A stretch of DNA of 64,000 nt from Prochlorococcus marinus str. MIT 9314 (GCF_000760035.1 NZ_JNAO01000006.1:1-64000), one strand, 5' to 3'; shown: positions 1 to 8,904, counted from the first letter of the stretch. Numbers and translations are program-made. Notes: generated by a model from the sequence alone, not told the origin.

Positions 1-81
1 ATATATTTTGATAACAACAAAAGTAGTGCTTTAATTTTACGAACATATGCATGGTTGAGATATAGCTTAATTGCTTTTTAG
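1..81 (+). CDS. Possible 3' end of an unidentified gene
   Basis: The reading frame starting at base 1 stays open for 26 codons and stops with TAG at 79-81. It ends in a hydrophobic, aromatic tail (WLRYSLIAF). I do not recognise the protein. An open frame of this length can arise by chance, so this is only a candidate for a gene entering from the left. The next gene starts 24 bases later on the same strand. Confidence 0.3.
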   Translation: MYFDNNKSSALILRTYAWLRYSLIAF

Positions 82-105
82 TAAATTAAAATTAACAAAA
101 TTAAT

Positions 106-270
106 ATGTTGAAGCCATATACAGTGCACTACCGTGATTTTCAAAATATAAGATTAGAAAATTGTTTTTATGCCTCTGACGCTTACGAGGCTAGAACACT
201 AGCAATGGAATTTAATAAGTATATAAATGAACATCCAAACAGTATTGACCTAATAAGATGTGAAAAATGA
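106..270 (+). CDS. Small conserved-looking protein, 54 aa
   Basis: ATG at 106 opens 54 codons ending in TGA at 268-270. The product starts MLKPYTVHYRDF and contains an amphipathic stretch (ASDAYEARTLAMEFNKYI) followed by HPNSIDLIRCEK. There is no signal peptide or membrane segment. The composition, ordinary for a soluble marine picocyanobacterial protein, suggests a real gene. I cannot assign a function. It converges on urtE, 31 bases beyond its stop. Confidence 0.6.
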   Translation: MLKPYTVHYRDFQNIRLENCFYASDAYEARTLAMEFNKYINEHPNSIDLIRCEK

Positions 271-301
271 ATAAAATTTTTAGTAATCTAGAATAATTTA
301 G

Positions 302-1012
302 TTAAACACTTAAGAACTTATCTATAACTGCTTGACTCAACTCACTAGTATTTCCGCTAGCAACAATACCTCCTCGTTGCATCGCATAATATCTATTGGC
401 TTGTCTTACAAAATGCAAGTGTTGTTCTACTAATAAAACACCAATACCTGTATCTTTAATTATCTGATTGATTGCATTTTCTATGTCTAAAACTATATTT
501 GGCTGAATACCTTCCGTTGGTTCGTCAAGTAAAAGTAGTTTAGGTTTGCCCAGTAATGCTCTAGCAATAGCTAGTTGCTGTTGTTGTCCACCACTGAGAT
601 CTCCTCCTTTCCTTTGTAGAAAATCTTTTAGGATTGGGAAGAGATCATAAATAAATGAATCTATTTTTTTGTTCTTAGATAATCCTCCTGGCAGCGACTC
701 CATTCCTAACAAAAGATTCTCTTCAACTGATAGGTATGGAATAATTTCTCTCCCTTGAGGAACGTAAGCCATTCCTTTCCTAGCCCTCTGATGAGGTGCT
801 TTTCTATTGATATTTTCGCCAATAAAATAAATATCGCCTTTTTTTTGTCTTAACAAACCAATAAGTGATTTTAATAAAGTTGTTTTTCCAACTCCATTTC
901 TTCCAATCAAACAAACCATTTCTCCTGATTGAACATTTAAATCTACATCCCTTAGAATATGACTTTCGCCATAATATGTATTCAATGATTTGATTTCCAA
1001 TAAGTTTTTCAT
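302..1012 (-). CDS. urtE: Urea ABC transporter, ATP-binding subunit UrtE
   Basis: One of two ATPases that power urea uptake through the inner-membrane UrtBC channel. The 236-residue protein has Walker A GRNGVGKTT at 37-45, signature LSGGQ at 139-143 and Walker B LLLLDEP at 159-165. The layout is that of LivF-type ATPases of the branched-chain amino acid/urea/amide transporter family. It is last in urtABCDE, two bases after urtD, so it is surely co-transcribed. The UrtE assignment rests on order: UrtE follows UrtD in cyanobacterial urt operons. Confidence 0.93.
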   Translation of the reverse strand: MKNLLEIKSLNTYYGESHILRDVDLNVQSGEMVCLIGRNGVGKTTLLKSLIGLLRQKKGDIYFIGENINRKAPHQRARKGMAYVPQGREIIPYLSVEENLLLGMESLPGGLSKNKKIDSFIYDLFPILKDFLQRKGGDLSGGQQQQLAIARALLGKPKLLLLDEPTEGIQPNIVLDIENAINQIIKDTGIGVLLVEQHLHFVRQANRYYAMQRGGIVASGNTSELSQAVIDKFLSV

Positions 1013-1014
1013 AA

Positions 1015-1764
1015 CTAATCCTCAGGCCTTCCTAGATAAACATCAATAACTTTTTGGTCCTTTTGTATAGTTTCCATTGTCCCCTCGCATAATACTGTGC
1101 CTTGATTTAGTACTGAAACATTACTATCAAGTCTTCTTATAAATTCCATATCGTGATCTATTACCACTACAGTATTTTGTCCTGATAATGATTTTAATAA
1201 ATCAGCTGTAAGATCAGTTTCTTCATCAGTTAAACCAGCAACAGGTTCATCAACTAACATTAAATCTGGCTTTTGTCCTACTAACATGGCTATCTCGAGC
1301 CATTGTTTTTGGCCATGTGATAAAGAACCAGCTTTAGAATCAACTTTTTGAGCTAAATTGACAATCTTCATAAGACGTTCAATCTCATTAAGCTGCTCAT
1401 CCTTAATACTCTTATTTATAAGGTTTAAGGGACTTTTAGGTGTCGACACTGATATTTCAAGATTTTCTTTAACTGTTAGATTTTCGAAGATTCTTGGACT
1501 TTGGAACTTTCTTCCCACTCCAAGTCGAGCAATCTTATGCTCCTTTCTACCTACTAAAGATTTTCCTTTGAAAATCACTTCACCTTTTGTTGGCTTAACC
1601 TTTCCAGTTATTACATCTAAAAATGTTGTTTTACCTGCCCCATTGGGTCCTATTACAGCTCTTAATTCTCCTTTCTTTAACTTTAAATTAAGTTTGTTGA
1701 GAGCTAAAAAACCCTCGAAACTAACAGTAATATCTATTAAATTTAGAAGATCTTTATTATTCAT
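1015..1764 (-). CDS. urtD: Urea ABC transporter, ATP-binding subunit UrtD
   Basis: Second ATPase of the urea importer, LivG-like, 249 residues. Walker A GPNGAGKT lies at 39-46 and Walker B LMLVDEP at 168-174. The signature reads LSHGQ (148-152) instead of LSGGQ, a substitution I associate with UrtD proteins. The start overlaps the end of urtC by 8 bases, which indicates translational coupling. It would pair with UrtE as the nucleotide-binding heterodimer under UrtB and UrtC. Confidence 0.93.
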   Translation of the reverse strand: MNNKDLLNLIDITVSFEGFLALNKLNLKLKKGELRAVIGPNGAGKTTFLDVITGKVKPTKGEVIFKGKSLVGRKEHKIARLGVGRKFQSPRIFENLTVKENLEISVSTPKSPLNLINKSIKDEQLNEIERLMKIVNLAQKVDSKAGSLSHGQKQWLEIAMLVGQKPDLMLVDEPVAGLTDEETDLTADLLKSLSGQNTVVVIDHDMEFIRRLDSNVSVLNQGTVLCEGTMETIQKDQKVIDVYLGRPED

Positions 1765-2887
1765 TATTCCCCTCCTTATTGTTAACTTCTAAGCTTGGAT
1801 AGGTTTCAATCTTCCTTTTCAAACCAAATCTTTGAAGAAGATTCCTAGGACCATCTCCTTGAATCCATCCTAAAACTCCTTCTGGCAGAGCTGTTACAAC
1901 TAAGATAAATAACCCTCCTTGGATAAACATCCAGCTAGCAGGTAAAGCTTCACTTACTAGACTTTTTGCGTAGTTGATGAAAACTGCTCCTAGTATTGCT
2001 CCCAATAAAGTTCCCCTACCTCCAACAGCAACCCATATAACCATTTCTATAGAAAAGGGAACTGTCATGAATTGAGGTGATACTATTCCAGACTGAACAG
2101 TATATAAAGCTCCCGAAATTCCAGCGAGACCTCCAGCAATAGAAAATACTATAGTCTTGAATATAACTGGGTTATATCCTGTAAACCTAACTCTTGGTTC
2201 ATCATCTCGTATTCCTATAAGAATATTTCCAAATCTTCCTCTAACTACCCACTTTGCAAAAAACCATGCCGCTATTACTAGTATGGCCGTTATCCAAAAG
2301 AATATTCTTTGCATGGACTCAGAACCTACCATCTGACCATATAGTTGTGTTACATCTGTTTTTAATCCATTTGTTCCATTTATAAGTTTTTGTTGTCCAT
2401 TAAAGAAATTAAAGAATACAAGAAGAGAAGCTTGAGTAAGTATAGAAAAATAAACTCCTTTGATTCGATTCCTGAAAACAAGAAATCCAATTAAACCCGC
2501 AACCAATGCTGGAATTATCCAGATAGCGAAGAAGGTGAAAATTGGGGATTTAAAAGGTTCCCAGAAAAAAGGCAATTTTTCAACACCATATAAAGCAAAA
2601 AATTCAGGAATATTATTTGGGAATTCAGAAGAGCTGGTTATTTGCAAATACATTGCTGCGCAATATCCACCTAATGCAAAAAATATACCTTGTCCAAGAC
2701 TTAGTAAACCTGTATATCCCCATATAAGATCTACACCAAGAGCAACTATGGACAAAGATAAGTATCTGCCAAGAAGATTTAGTCTAAATACAGGGAGTAA
2801 GGTTGGTGCTGCAATAATTAGAGCTATTAATATTATCCAGAATGATAATACTATTCTTTTATCAAATTTAAATTTACTTAGAGACAT
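1757..2887 (-). CDS. urtC: Urea ABC transporter, permease UrtC
   Basis: Inner-membrane permease of the LivM type, 376 residues with many hydrophobic helices. The conserved segment GYTGLLSLGQGIFFALGGY near residue 60 is typical of LivM/UrtC. Between the early helices there is a polar loop (about residues 80-115), and the basic C-terminus faces the cytoplasm in this family. The ATG overlaps the last base of the urtB stop and the 3' end overlaps urtD, so urtB-C-D are tightly coupled. Confidence 0.93.
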   Translation of the reverse strand: MSLSKFKFDKRIVLSFWIILIALIIAAPTLLPVFRLNLLGRYLSLSIVALGVDLIWGYTGLLSLGQGIFFALGGYCAAMYLQITSSSEFPNNIPEFFALYGVEKLPFFWEPFKSPIFTFFAIWIIPALVAGLIGFLVFRNRIKGVYFSILTQASLLVFFNFFNGQQKLINGTNGLKTDVTQLYGQMVGSESMQRIFFWITAILVIAAWFFAKWVVRGRFGNILIGIRDDEPRVRFTGYNPVIFKTIVFSIAGGLAGISGALYTVQSGIVSPQFMTVPFSIEMVIWVAVGGRGTLLGAILGAVFINYAKSLVSEALPASWMFIQGGLFILVVTALPEGVLGWIQGDGPRNLLQRFGLKRKIETYPSLEVNNKEGNNE

Positions 2888-4041
2888 TAGTTTTCCACCA
2901 TCCTGCCTTTTTGAGGAAATAAACCTGTAGGTTTAAATTGCAAGAATATAACTATTAATGCAAATATCATTACTCTTGCCATACTTGTTGTCGCAAAAAA
3001 GTTGATGGTGTTTGAGAGTGGTAAAGGCATATTTGGCCATATTGATAAGAGCCTTCCAGCTCCAATTAAATCCGTCATTATACCTATTCCAAAGGAAGCA
3101 AGTACTGTACCTAATAAATTTCCCACTCCTCCGAGCACTACAACCATAAAACAACCAACTATATAATTTCCGCCAACATTTGGTCCTACAGAACCTAATA
3201 GTGATACTGCTACTCCAGCAACTCCTGCTAAGCCAGATCCTATTCCGAAAGTAATTATATCAACTTTTTCAGTAGATATACCGAGGCAGTCACTCATTTG
3301 TCGGTTCTGAGTAACTGCTCTAATACGCATCCCCCAAGCACTTTGGTTTAGAAATAATGTTATTGCTATTACAGAGATAAGTGTAATTACAATGATCATT
3401 AATCTTGTTTTAGGAAATGCAGTTCCTAAAATTTCTACTTGACCTCTCATCCATGAGGGAGCTGTTACATCAACATTTCGAGCACTCGCTCTACTTAGTT
3501 TGCTTACAGTGGATGAAATAACGCTACCGGTGAGAACACCAGTTAAAGCAGCCAATATCCAAGAACTAAATTTAAAATATTTGAAATTTATTGATTCTTT
3601 TATTTTTAGAGGAAACGTTGATGGTAAAAATAAACCAATTATAAGACTTATAACTAAACCGGTCCCATAAGCCAATGGTACACTTCTTACAAATTGTTGA
3701 AGAATTAAGCTTACGCCCCAAGTGGCGAGAAGCGTTTCTAGTGGACTTCCATAAAGCTTTCTTATTATAGTTTTTTCCAGGAGAATGCCTACTACTCCAC
3801 TAACAATAAAAGCAAGGAAAATTGAAACTATTATGTATGAATTGTAGAAGGGTTTTAATATAGGTATTTTGAAAATTAATTGTGTAACGTATGTTGTGTA
3901 AGCCCCAAGCATCATAAGTTCTCCATGGGCAAGATTAATAACACCCATAAGACCAAAAACAATCGCAAGACCTAATGCAGCAACAAGTAGTACAGATCCG
4001 ATCGCAACTCCATTAAAAAGACTGTCGAGAAGTAAATCCAA
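2887..4041 (-). CDS. urtB: Urea ABC transporter, permease UrtB
   Basis: LivH-type permease, 384 residues. The N-terminus contains GLMGVINLAHGELMMLGAY (about 30-48), the hallmark segment of LivH/UrtB channels. It forms the transmembrane path together with UrtC. There is a longer hydrophilic loop near 185-205 (RASARNVDVTAPSWMRGQVE). It is separated from urtA by 82 bases that contain a perfect hairpin, so its expression may be set partly by read-through from urtA. Confidence 0.93.
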   Translation of the reverse strand: MDLLLDSLFNGVAIGSVLLVAALGLAIVFGLMGVINLAHGELMMLGAYTTYVTQLIFKIPILKPFYNSYIIVSIFLAFIVSGVVGILLEKTIIRKLYGSPLETLLATWGVSLILQQFVRSVPLAYGTGLVISLIIGLFLPSTFPLKIKESINFKYFKFSSWILAALTGVLTGSVISSTVSKLSRASARNVDVTAPSWMRGQVEILGTAFPKTRLMIIVITLISVIAITLFLNQSAWGMRIRAVTQNRQMSDCLGISTEKVDIITFGIGSGLAGVAGVAVSLLGSVGPNVGGNYIVGCFMVVVLGGVGNLLGTVLASFGIGIMTDLIGAGRLLSIWPNMPLPLSNTINFFATTSMARVMIFALIVIFLQFKPTGLFPQKGRMVEN

Positions 4042-4071
4042 TTTGAAAAAGAAATTATTTGTTTATATAAA

Positions 4072-4099
4072 ATAAAAGGAGGTGTTAACCTCCTTTTAT
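4072..4099 (-). terminator. Hairpin between urtA and urtB (attenuator or processing site)
   Basis: An 11-bp perfect inverted repeat (4072-4082 with 4089-4099, arms ATAAAAGGAGG and CCTCCTTTTAT) surrounds a 6-base spacer. In the urt direction the stem is followed by a T-rich tract (TTTTATATAAAC). It sits in the only real gap inside the urt operon, just past the urtA stop. That is where partial terminators or RNA-stabilising hairpins are common after genes for abundant binding proteins. Confidence 0.75.
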
Positions 4100-4123
4100 T
4101 TTGAAGCAAAGGTTTTAATTAAA

Positions 4124-5401
4124 TTAAAGCTTATACTTTTCTCCTTTTGAAGGATCTGTCCAATCGCACGCAAATCCTTTTGAGCTTGGATGCTTTTGGT
4201 TCCACGCTTGAGGAAGAACAACTCCTGTCTCTTCAAGAATTGTAAAGCCACCCTCTGCATTAATCTCTCCAATTCTTACTGTTTGAGATAAGTGATGGTT
4301 TGGCATAACTTCAACTGGACCTTGTGGGGCATCAAACTTTTGTCCAACTAGAGCTTCCCTTACTGCGTTGTCGTCGAAAGTTCCAGCATCTTCAACTGCT
4401 TGTTTCCATAAGTAAACCATGTTATAAGCAGATTCTTGAGGATCAGCTACTACACGATCTGCTCCCCATCTTTCCTTGAAACTTTTAGCAAATTTCTTAG
4501 ATGCAGGAGTATCAATAGACATCATGTAGTTCCAAGCGCCGTAGTGACCTTCAAGGAACTCAGGACCAATTGTACTAATCTCTTCTTCAGCAATTGAATA
4601 GTTCATTACGTAGTAGCCACTCGAAGGTGTAATACCTGCGTCTTGAATCTGTTTGAAGAATGCAACGTTTTGGTCACCATTAAGTGTATTAATGATTATT
4701 CCACCTTCAGGAAGCGCCTTTTTGATCTTTGAGATAATTGGAGCAACTTCAGTATTTCCTAATGGAAGGTAATCTTCTCCAACGACTTTACCGCCTAACT
4801 GTTTTACCTGAGCTTTTGTGATTGTGTTTGAAGTTCTTGGGAAAACATAATCAGAACCAACAAGGAAGAAATCTCCGCCAGCTGCGGGAGAACGCTTATA
4901 CATGAAATCTGTAGCGGGTTCCGATTGTTGGTTAGGTGTGGCTCCTGTATAGAAAATGTTATTAGAACATTCTTGAGCTTCATATTGAATTGGGTAGTAG
5001 AGGAACGCATCTTTTGATTCGTAGACAGGTAACATTGCCTTTCTACTTGCAGATGTCCATCCACCAAAGACGACAGGAACACCGTCTTGGTCTATAAGTT
5101 TCTTTGATTTTTCAGCAAAAGTAGGCCAGTCAGATGCACCATCTTCAACTATGTATTCTATTTTGTAGCTTTTGCCGCCAACTGTAACACCACCAGCAGC
5201 ATTTATCTCTTCAATAGCCATTTTTTCTGTATCAACAAGAGTTGATTCAGAGATAGCCATTGTTCCGGATAACGAATGCAAAATACCAACGGTTACTGTG
5301 TCATCGAAACTTCCGGAGGTTCCGCCTCCACCACACGAAGTTGCGGTGACCGCAAGTGAGGCAGTAGCTAAACCTGCCAAAATACGCCTTGAAATTCTCA
5401 T
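4124..5401 (-). CDS. urtA: Urea ABC transporter, substrate-binding lipoprotein UrtA
   Basis: Periplasmic urea-binding protein, 425 residues. It starts MRISRRILAGLATA and has a lipoprotein-type signal ending TATSC, with Cys23 the expected lipid-modified residue, followed by a glycine-rich linker. The mature part is a type I periplasmic binding fold of the amide/urea type (GILHSLSGTMAISESTLVDT near 39-58). It is the first gene of urtABCDE and is preceded by an NtcA-like site and a -10 element (5450-5491). Binding proteins of this class are normally made in excess over the permeases. Confidence 0.95.
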   Translation of the reverse strand: MRISRRILAGLATASLAVTATSCGGGGTSGSFDDTVTVGILHSLSGTMAISESTLVDTEKMAIEEINAAGGVTVGGKSYKIEYIVEDGASDWPTFAEKSKKLIDQDGVPVVFGGWTSASRKAMLPVYESKDAFLYYPIQYEAQECSNNIFYTGATPNQQSEPATDFMYKRSPAAGGDFFLVGSDYVFPRTSNTITKAQVKQLGGKVVGEDYLPLGNTEVAPIISKIKKALPEGGIIINTLNGDQNVAFFKQIQDAGITPSSGYYVMNYSIAEEEISTIGPEFLEGHYGAWNYMMSIDTPASKKFAKSFKERWGADRVVADPQESAYNMVYLWKQAVEDAGTFDDNAVREALVGQKFDAPQGPVEVMPNHHLSQTVRIGEINAEGGFTILEETGVVLPQAWNQKHPSSKGFACDWTDPSKGEKYKL

Positions 5402-5426
5402 GAATTAGGATAAATTAGGTAATTGA

Positions 5427-5438
5427 CCCTCATTAGGG
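5427..5438 (-). other. Short hairpin in the urtA leader
   Basis: CCCT (5427-5430) and AGGG (5435-5438) flank a 4-base loop, 26 bases upstream of the urtA ATG. It lies downstream of the predicted -10, so it would be in the 5' leader of the mRNA. A four-pair GC stem stands out in such AT-rich sequence, but it may mean little. Confidence 0.3.
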
Positions 5439-5449
5439 GGATAAAGTAA

Positions 5450-5455
5450 AAGTTA
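5450..5455 (-). promoter_or_regulatory. -10 element of the urtA promoter
   Basis: On the minus strand TAACTT matches TAN3T and begins exactly 22 bases after the NtcA-like site (5478-5491), the spacing of NtcA class II promoters. An overlapping TATAAC lies two bases upstream. Transcription would start near 5443, leaving a leader of about 40 bases. Confidence 0.6.
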
Positions 5456-5477
5456 TAAACGAGTGAGGATTAGTTTT

Positions 5478-5491
5478 GTATCAGTCGTAAC
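5478..5491 (-). promoter_or_regulatory. NtcA-like binding site upstream of urtA
   Basis: The minus strand reads GTTACGACTGATAC, that is GTT-N8-TAC, one mismatch from the NtcA consensus GTA-N8-TAC. A TAN3T element follows 22 bases later. NtcA is the global nitrogen regulator of cyanobacteria and urt operons are known members of its regulon. The site before glnA shares 11 of 14 bases. Confidence 0.7.
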
Positions 5492-5529
5492 TTTTTGTGG
5501 AATCCAATATATTATTAATTAACATTTTT

Positions 5530-6141
5530 CTAGTTTCGATTGTTGGGTATATGTGATTCTAAAAATTGAGTTATTTCTTTAACTCCTTTGCCGATACTTA
5601 GGTTAGTAAAAAACCAAGGTTTCCCTTTTCGCATAAATTCAGTATCACTTTTCATAATATTTAAATCTGCACCAACTTTATCTGCTAAGTCAATTTTGTT
5701 TATTAATAATAAATCCGACCTTGTTATCCCTGGTCCCCCCTTTCTAGGAATTTTGTCTCCTGCAGATACATCAATTACATATATTGATAAATCTACAAGT
5801 TCTGGACTAAAACTAGATGCTAAATTATCACCTCCACTTTCTACAAAAACAAAATCTAAAGGATTATATTTATTTTCTAAATCTAAAACTGCATTTTTAT
5901 TTAATGAACAATCCTCTCTTATCGCGGTATGAGGACAACCTCCTGTTTCCACTCCAATTATCCTTCCTTCCTCTAAAACTTTTTTATTTATTAGAAAGTT
6001 AGCATCTTCTTTGGTGTAGATATCATTTGTGACAATTGCTACCTCATAATTTTTTTTCATGCTTAAGCATAGAGTCTCCACTAATGCAGTTTTTCCTGAA
6101 CCTACAGGCCCAGCAATCCCTACTCTCAATTTGCTGCTCAT
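5530..6141 (-). CDS. ureG: Urease accessory GTPase UreG
   Basis: SIMIBI-class GTPase that drives nickel insertion into urease, 203 residues. P-loop GPVGSGKT is at 11-18. [15 protein letters not shown] (about 66-80) carries the Cys-Pro-His nickel motif and NKID supplies guanine specificity. It is third in ureE-ureF-ureG, three bases after ureF, on the strand opposite the structural genes. The length is normal for the family. Confidence 0.96.
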   Translation of the reverse strand: MSSKLRVGIAGPVGSGKTALVETLCLSMKKNYEVAIVTNDIYTKEDANFLINKKVLEEGRIIGVETGGCPHTAIREDCSLNKNAVLDLENKYNPLDFVFVESGGDNLASSFSPELVDLSIYVIDVSAGDKIPRKGGPGITRSDLLLINKIDLADKVGADLNIMKSDTEFMRKGKPWFFTNLSIGKGVKEITQFLESHIPNNRN

Positions 6142-6144
6142 AAA

Positions 6145-6831
6145 TTAATTTCTAAAAAGTTTTGTATAAAGGTCATTATGATTTTGTTGTGCCATAGCTA
6201 AACCTATATTGCCAAAATAAATGTCATCAATTTCATTGTCCATAATTTCTTTAGAAACTTTTGAAATTATTGCTAATAAGTCTCTCTGAATTAATTGTGC
6301 TTTTGTTGAACCAATAGGAATAATTCTTAACGCAGCACTAAGTTGGTTTGCACTCCACGCATAGAAAAAATTCTCAACCATTTCTAACTTTGTAATTTCA
6401 AAACAATAACAAGCCCAACTCCAGGCTAATGACCAGGAGCTTTTTTTATTATTTTCATACAGATATTCAAATCCAAATTCTTTGGTTAAATCAAAAAGAG
6501 ATTTTGCCATTTGAATTTGTTGTTCTCTCATTTCGAGAGAGTCCTTTGATGAGAGGATCCATTTATCCAAACTCATTAGCTTTTGCAAATTACCTTTTAA
6601 ATTTTTGCAATCATTTATCTCATTGAAAATATCAAAAAAATCTAGTAAAAGTCTTGCATCTAATCTTATCTGACCAATTTCTAGTTCACTTATGATTAAT
6701 TCTTTTACCGAATTCGAATCTGTTAAATTTTTATTATGAAGAAAACTCTCCATACCCTCCGAATAACAAAATCCTCCCACTGGTAAGTTAGGACTTATTA
6801 ATAAATATTTTAATAAGTGACTTTTAATCAT
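6145..6831 (-). CDS. ureF: Urease accessory protein UreF
   Basis: Helical nickel-insertion chaperone that bridges UreD and UreG in the pre-activation complex. The frame shows the UreF hallmark LLISPNLPVGGFCYSEGMES near the N-terminus and a C-terminal segment (AALRIIPIGSTKAQLIQ) typical of UreF. I chose ATG 6831 (MIKSHLL), which overlaps the ureE stop by 8 bases. An in-frame ATG at 6843 would add four residues. About 228 residues. Confidence 0.93.
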   Translation of the reverse strand: MIKSHLLKYLLISPNLPVGGFCYSEGMESFLHNKNLTDSNSVKELIISELEIGQIRLDARLLLDFFDIFNEINDCKNLKGNLQKLMSLDKWILSSKDSLEMREQQIQMAKSLFDLTKEFGFEYLYENNKKSSWSLAWSWACYCFEITKLEMVENFFYAWSANQLSAALRIIPIGSTKAQLIQRDLLAIISKVSKEIMDNEIDDIYFGNIGLAMAQQNHNDLYTKLFRN

Positions 6832-7267
6832 GGCTATGGGCACCTCTTTCAGGAAAAAACTTTTTTTTCGTATTTTTTACATCAACTTTAAAATTAAGAA
6901 GCATATTGTTAATAACATAATCACTTTTTGTTAGAAGAAAGCCTTCTTCTATTTCTACTTCTACGTGCCTATTTCCAAGATGATAAGCAGTTTTAATAAG
7001 TTCAATTTTAGAGTTTGAACTTATTTCAATTAAATTTTCTGTTTTGGCAATTATCTCTACATAAAAATTGGACTCATTAGTTGAAAGAATATCTCCATCA
7101 TTTAATTTGCCCTCTCTAGGTAATTGTAAAATTATTTCTTGATCACAATCAGTTAATCTTTTTCCTCGTAAGATTCTTCTTTCATCTGAACTTAGGGTAA
7201 GTTTTAAAAATGATCCTAATTTCGGTTTTTCCTTAATCCAATCAGTTACAACAATTTGTTTATTCAT
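6824..7267 (-). CDS. ureE: Urease accessory nickel carrier UreE
   Basis: Nickel metallochaperone delivering Ni2+ to the urease assembly complex. The N-terminal half carries the UreE segment SSDERRILRGKRLTDC and the C-terminal half has YHLGNRHVEVEIEE, the nickel-binding GNRH region. The tail ERGAHSHD is short and has two histidines, not the long His-rich tail of some bacteria. I chose ATG 7267 (MNKQIVV). ATG 7273 and TTG 7279 are also in frame. Confidence 0.92.
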   Translation of the reverse strand: MNKQIVVTDWIKEKPKLGSFLKLTLSSDERRILRGKRLTDCDQEIILQLPREGKLNDGDILSTNESNFYVEIIAKTENLIEISSNSKIELIKTAYHLGNRHVEVEIEEGFLLTKSDYVINNMLLNFKVDVKNTKKKFFPERGAHSHD

Positions 7268-7291
7268 TCTCATAATCAAAATTTTTGGTTA

Positions 7292-7311
7292 CTTTAATTT
7301 AGTAATTAAAG
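7292..7311. promoter_or_regulatory. Perfect inverted repeat in the ureE/ureD divergent promoter
   Basis: CTTTAATT (7292-7299), spacer TAGT, then AATTAAAG (7304-7311). It occupies the middle of the 54-base gap that must hold the promoters for both ureEFG and ureDABC. The arms are AT-only apart from their outer C/G, so chance cannot be excluded. No GTA-N8-TAC site is visible in this gap. Confidence 0.35.
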
Positions 7312-7321
7312 AAAACAATTT

Positions 7322-8224
7322 ATGATTAAAACTTCTTGGGAAGGTAATTGTTTCTTAAATTTTTTCAATAATAAAACAAGTTTAGGAAATGTTGATAAAA
7401 CAATCTATAAATCTAAATCAACTTCTCCTTACAAGTTATTAAAGCATACTCATGATCAGGAGGGCAGATGTATTTTACCTGTTCTGCATACTGCAGGTGG
7501 ATTGGTTGGTGGCGATTTACTTGAGTTTGAGGTAAATCTTGAAAAAAAATCTAAAGTATTGTTGACTACTTCTTCAGCTCAAAAAGTATATGGATCAGTT
7601 GGGATATCTAAAATCAATCCAAAAGGGACTTTTTCAAAGCAAAAAAATCTCATAAATATTCTTGATAATTCTCATTTGGAATATCTCCCTCAAGAAACAA
7701 TTATCTTTGCAAATGGCTTATATGAGCAAAATTTTAAAGTATCTATTTCAGAAACTTCAAGTTTTTTATTTACTGATTTAATAAGACTTGGAAGATCCTC
7801 TTCTGGAGAATCTATTGAGAGTGGAGTTTTTAGGTCTAAATTAGAAATTATGAGAAATAATGATTTATATGATGATTGGGAATATGTTGATCAAATTGAA
7901 TTATCTAAGGCAAGTTATGCTGCCAAGTCAGGTATGGATTATATGCCTGTTTTTGGATCTTTAATTTGGATCTGCGAAAAAGATTTTTCTACGTCAAAAA
8001 TAAATAATCTTGTGGGAAATATAAAAAAGATTTTCAATGAAACTGATAATAATTTATCTATTGGAATCCTTGAAAATGGAATCTCTGTAAGATTCCTAGG
8101 GAGTTCTTCTCAAGAAGCTAGGAAATGTTTTTTTTGTATTTGGAAACAAATTAGGTCTGTTAGTGGATTTTGTGAGCCAAAATATCAAGGAGTATGGCCT
8201 TTACAAGATCCTATGAATTATTAA
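7322..8224 (+). CDS. ureD: Urease accessory protein UreD
   Basis: Scaffold protein that binds apo-urease and recruits UreF and UreG, 300 residues. Conserved features are [20 protein letters not shown] (about 51-70), [13 protein letters not shown] and the segment YLPQETIIF. It starts the plus-strand ureDABC operon and diverges from ureE. A 50-base gap separates it from ureA, the longest spacing in the operon. Confidence 0.94.
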   Translation: MIKTSWEGNCFLNFFNNKTSLGNVDKTIYKSKSTSPYKLLKHTHDQEGRCILPVLHTAGGLVGGDLLEFEVNLEKKSKVLLTTSSAQKVYGSVGISKINPKGTFSKQKNLINILDNSHLEYLPQETIIFANGLYEQNFKVSISETSSFLFTDLIRLGRSSSGESIESGVFRSKLEIMRNNDLYDDWEYVDQIELSKASYAAKSGMDYMPVFGSLIWICEKDFSTSKINNLVGNIKKIFNETDNNLSIGILENGISVRFLGSSSQEARKCFFCIWKQIRSVSGFCEPKYQGVWPLQDPMNY

Positions 8225-8274
8225 TTATGTTCAGAAAGAACCTTTTTTAAGAATTTATAGATTAATTTTTTATT

Positions 8275-8577
8275 ATGCATCTTTCCCCTCAAGAAAAGGA
8301 TAAATTATTGATTTTTTCTGCTGCGCTCTTAGCTGAAAGAAGGCTTAGTCGAGGTCTTAAGCTTAATTATCCTGAAACAATTGCTTTTTTGAGTTTTCAA
8401 GTTCTTGAGGGAGCTCGAGATGGAAAAAGTGTAAGTCAATTAATGTCAGAGGGAACTACTTGGCTTTCAAAATCACAAGTTATGGAGGGCATTCCTGAAA
8501 TGGTTGATGAAGTCCAAATAGAAGCAGTTTTCCCTGATGGGACAAAGTTAGTTACTATTCACAATCCGATAAACTAG
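8275..8577 (+). CDS. ureA: Urease gamma subunit UreA
   Basis: Smallest structural subunit of nickel urease, 100 residues, the usual length for a separate gamma chain. It begins [23 protein letters not shown] and contains [20 protein letters not shown], both family signatures. ureB follows after two bases. Subunits are on three separate genes, the usual bacterial arrangement, not fused as in Helicobacter or plants. Confidence 0.97.
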   Translation: MHLSPQEKDKLLIFSAALLAERRLSRGLKLNYPETIAFLSFQVLEGARDGKSVSQLMSEGTTWLSKSQVMEGIPEMVDEVQIEAVFPDGTKLVTIHNPIN

Positions 8578-8579
8578 TT

Positions 8580-8900
8580 ATGAGTAATTTAATTCCTGGC
8601 GAAATAATTCCTGAACAAGGTGAAATCGAATTAAATCTTGGCAAGGAAGTTAAAACAGTAAAAGTTTCTAATTCTGGAGATAGACCTGTACAAATTGGAT
8701 CTCATTATCATTTTTTTGAAGCTAACAAGGCTTTGATTTTTGATCGAGAATTAACGCTTGGTATGCGTCTTGACATTCCTGCAGGAACAGCAATTAGATT
8801 TGAACCTGGAGATACAACTGATGTCAAATTAGTTCCTTATTCAGGGTTAAGAATTGCATATGGTTTCAATTCATTGGTTAACGGCTCTTTAGATACTTAA
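8580..8900 (+). CDS. ureB: Urease beta subunit UreB
   Basis: Structural beta chain, 106 residues. Characteristic stretches are [37 protein letters not shown] and [17 protein letters not shown]. It sits two bases after ureA and four before ureC, so the three chains are made together for the UreABC trimer. Confidence 0.97.
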   Translation: MSNLIPGEIIPEQGEIELNLGKEVKTVKVSNSGDRPVQIGSHYHFFEANKALIFDRELTLGMRLDIPAGTAIRFEPGDTTDVKLVPYSGLRIAYGFNSLVNGSLDT

Positions 8901-8904
8901 AATT

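Noticed and set aside
1358-1792. 144-codon open frame on the plus strand antisense to urtD
   Set aside because: It mirrors the coding periodicity of urtD, has no recognisable domain and no plausible upstream signals.
5460-5477. Resemblance of the urtA promoter region (TCCTCACTCG) to the ACTCCTCAC motif of the small RNA Yfr1
   Set aside because: Only a few bases match, there are no flanking stems, and the segment lies between the NtcA site and the -10.
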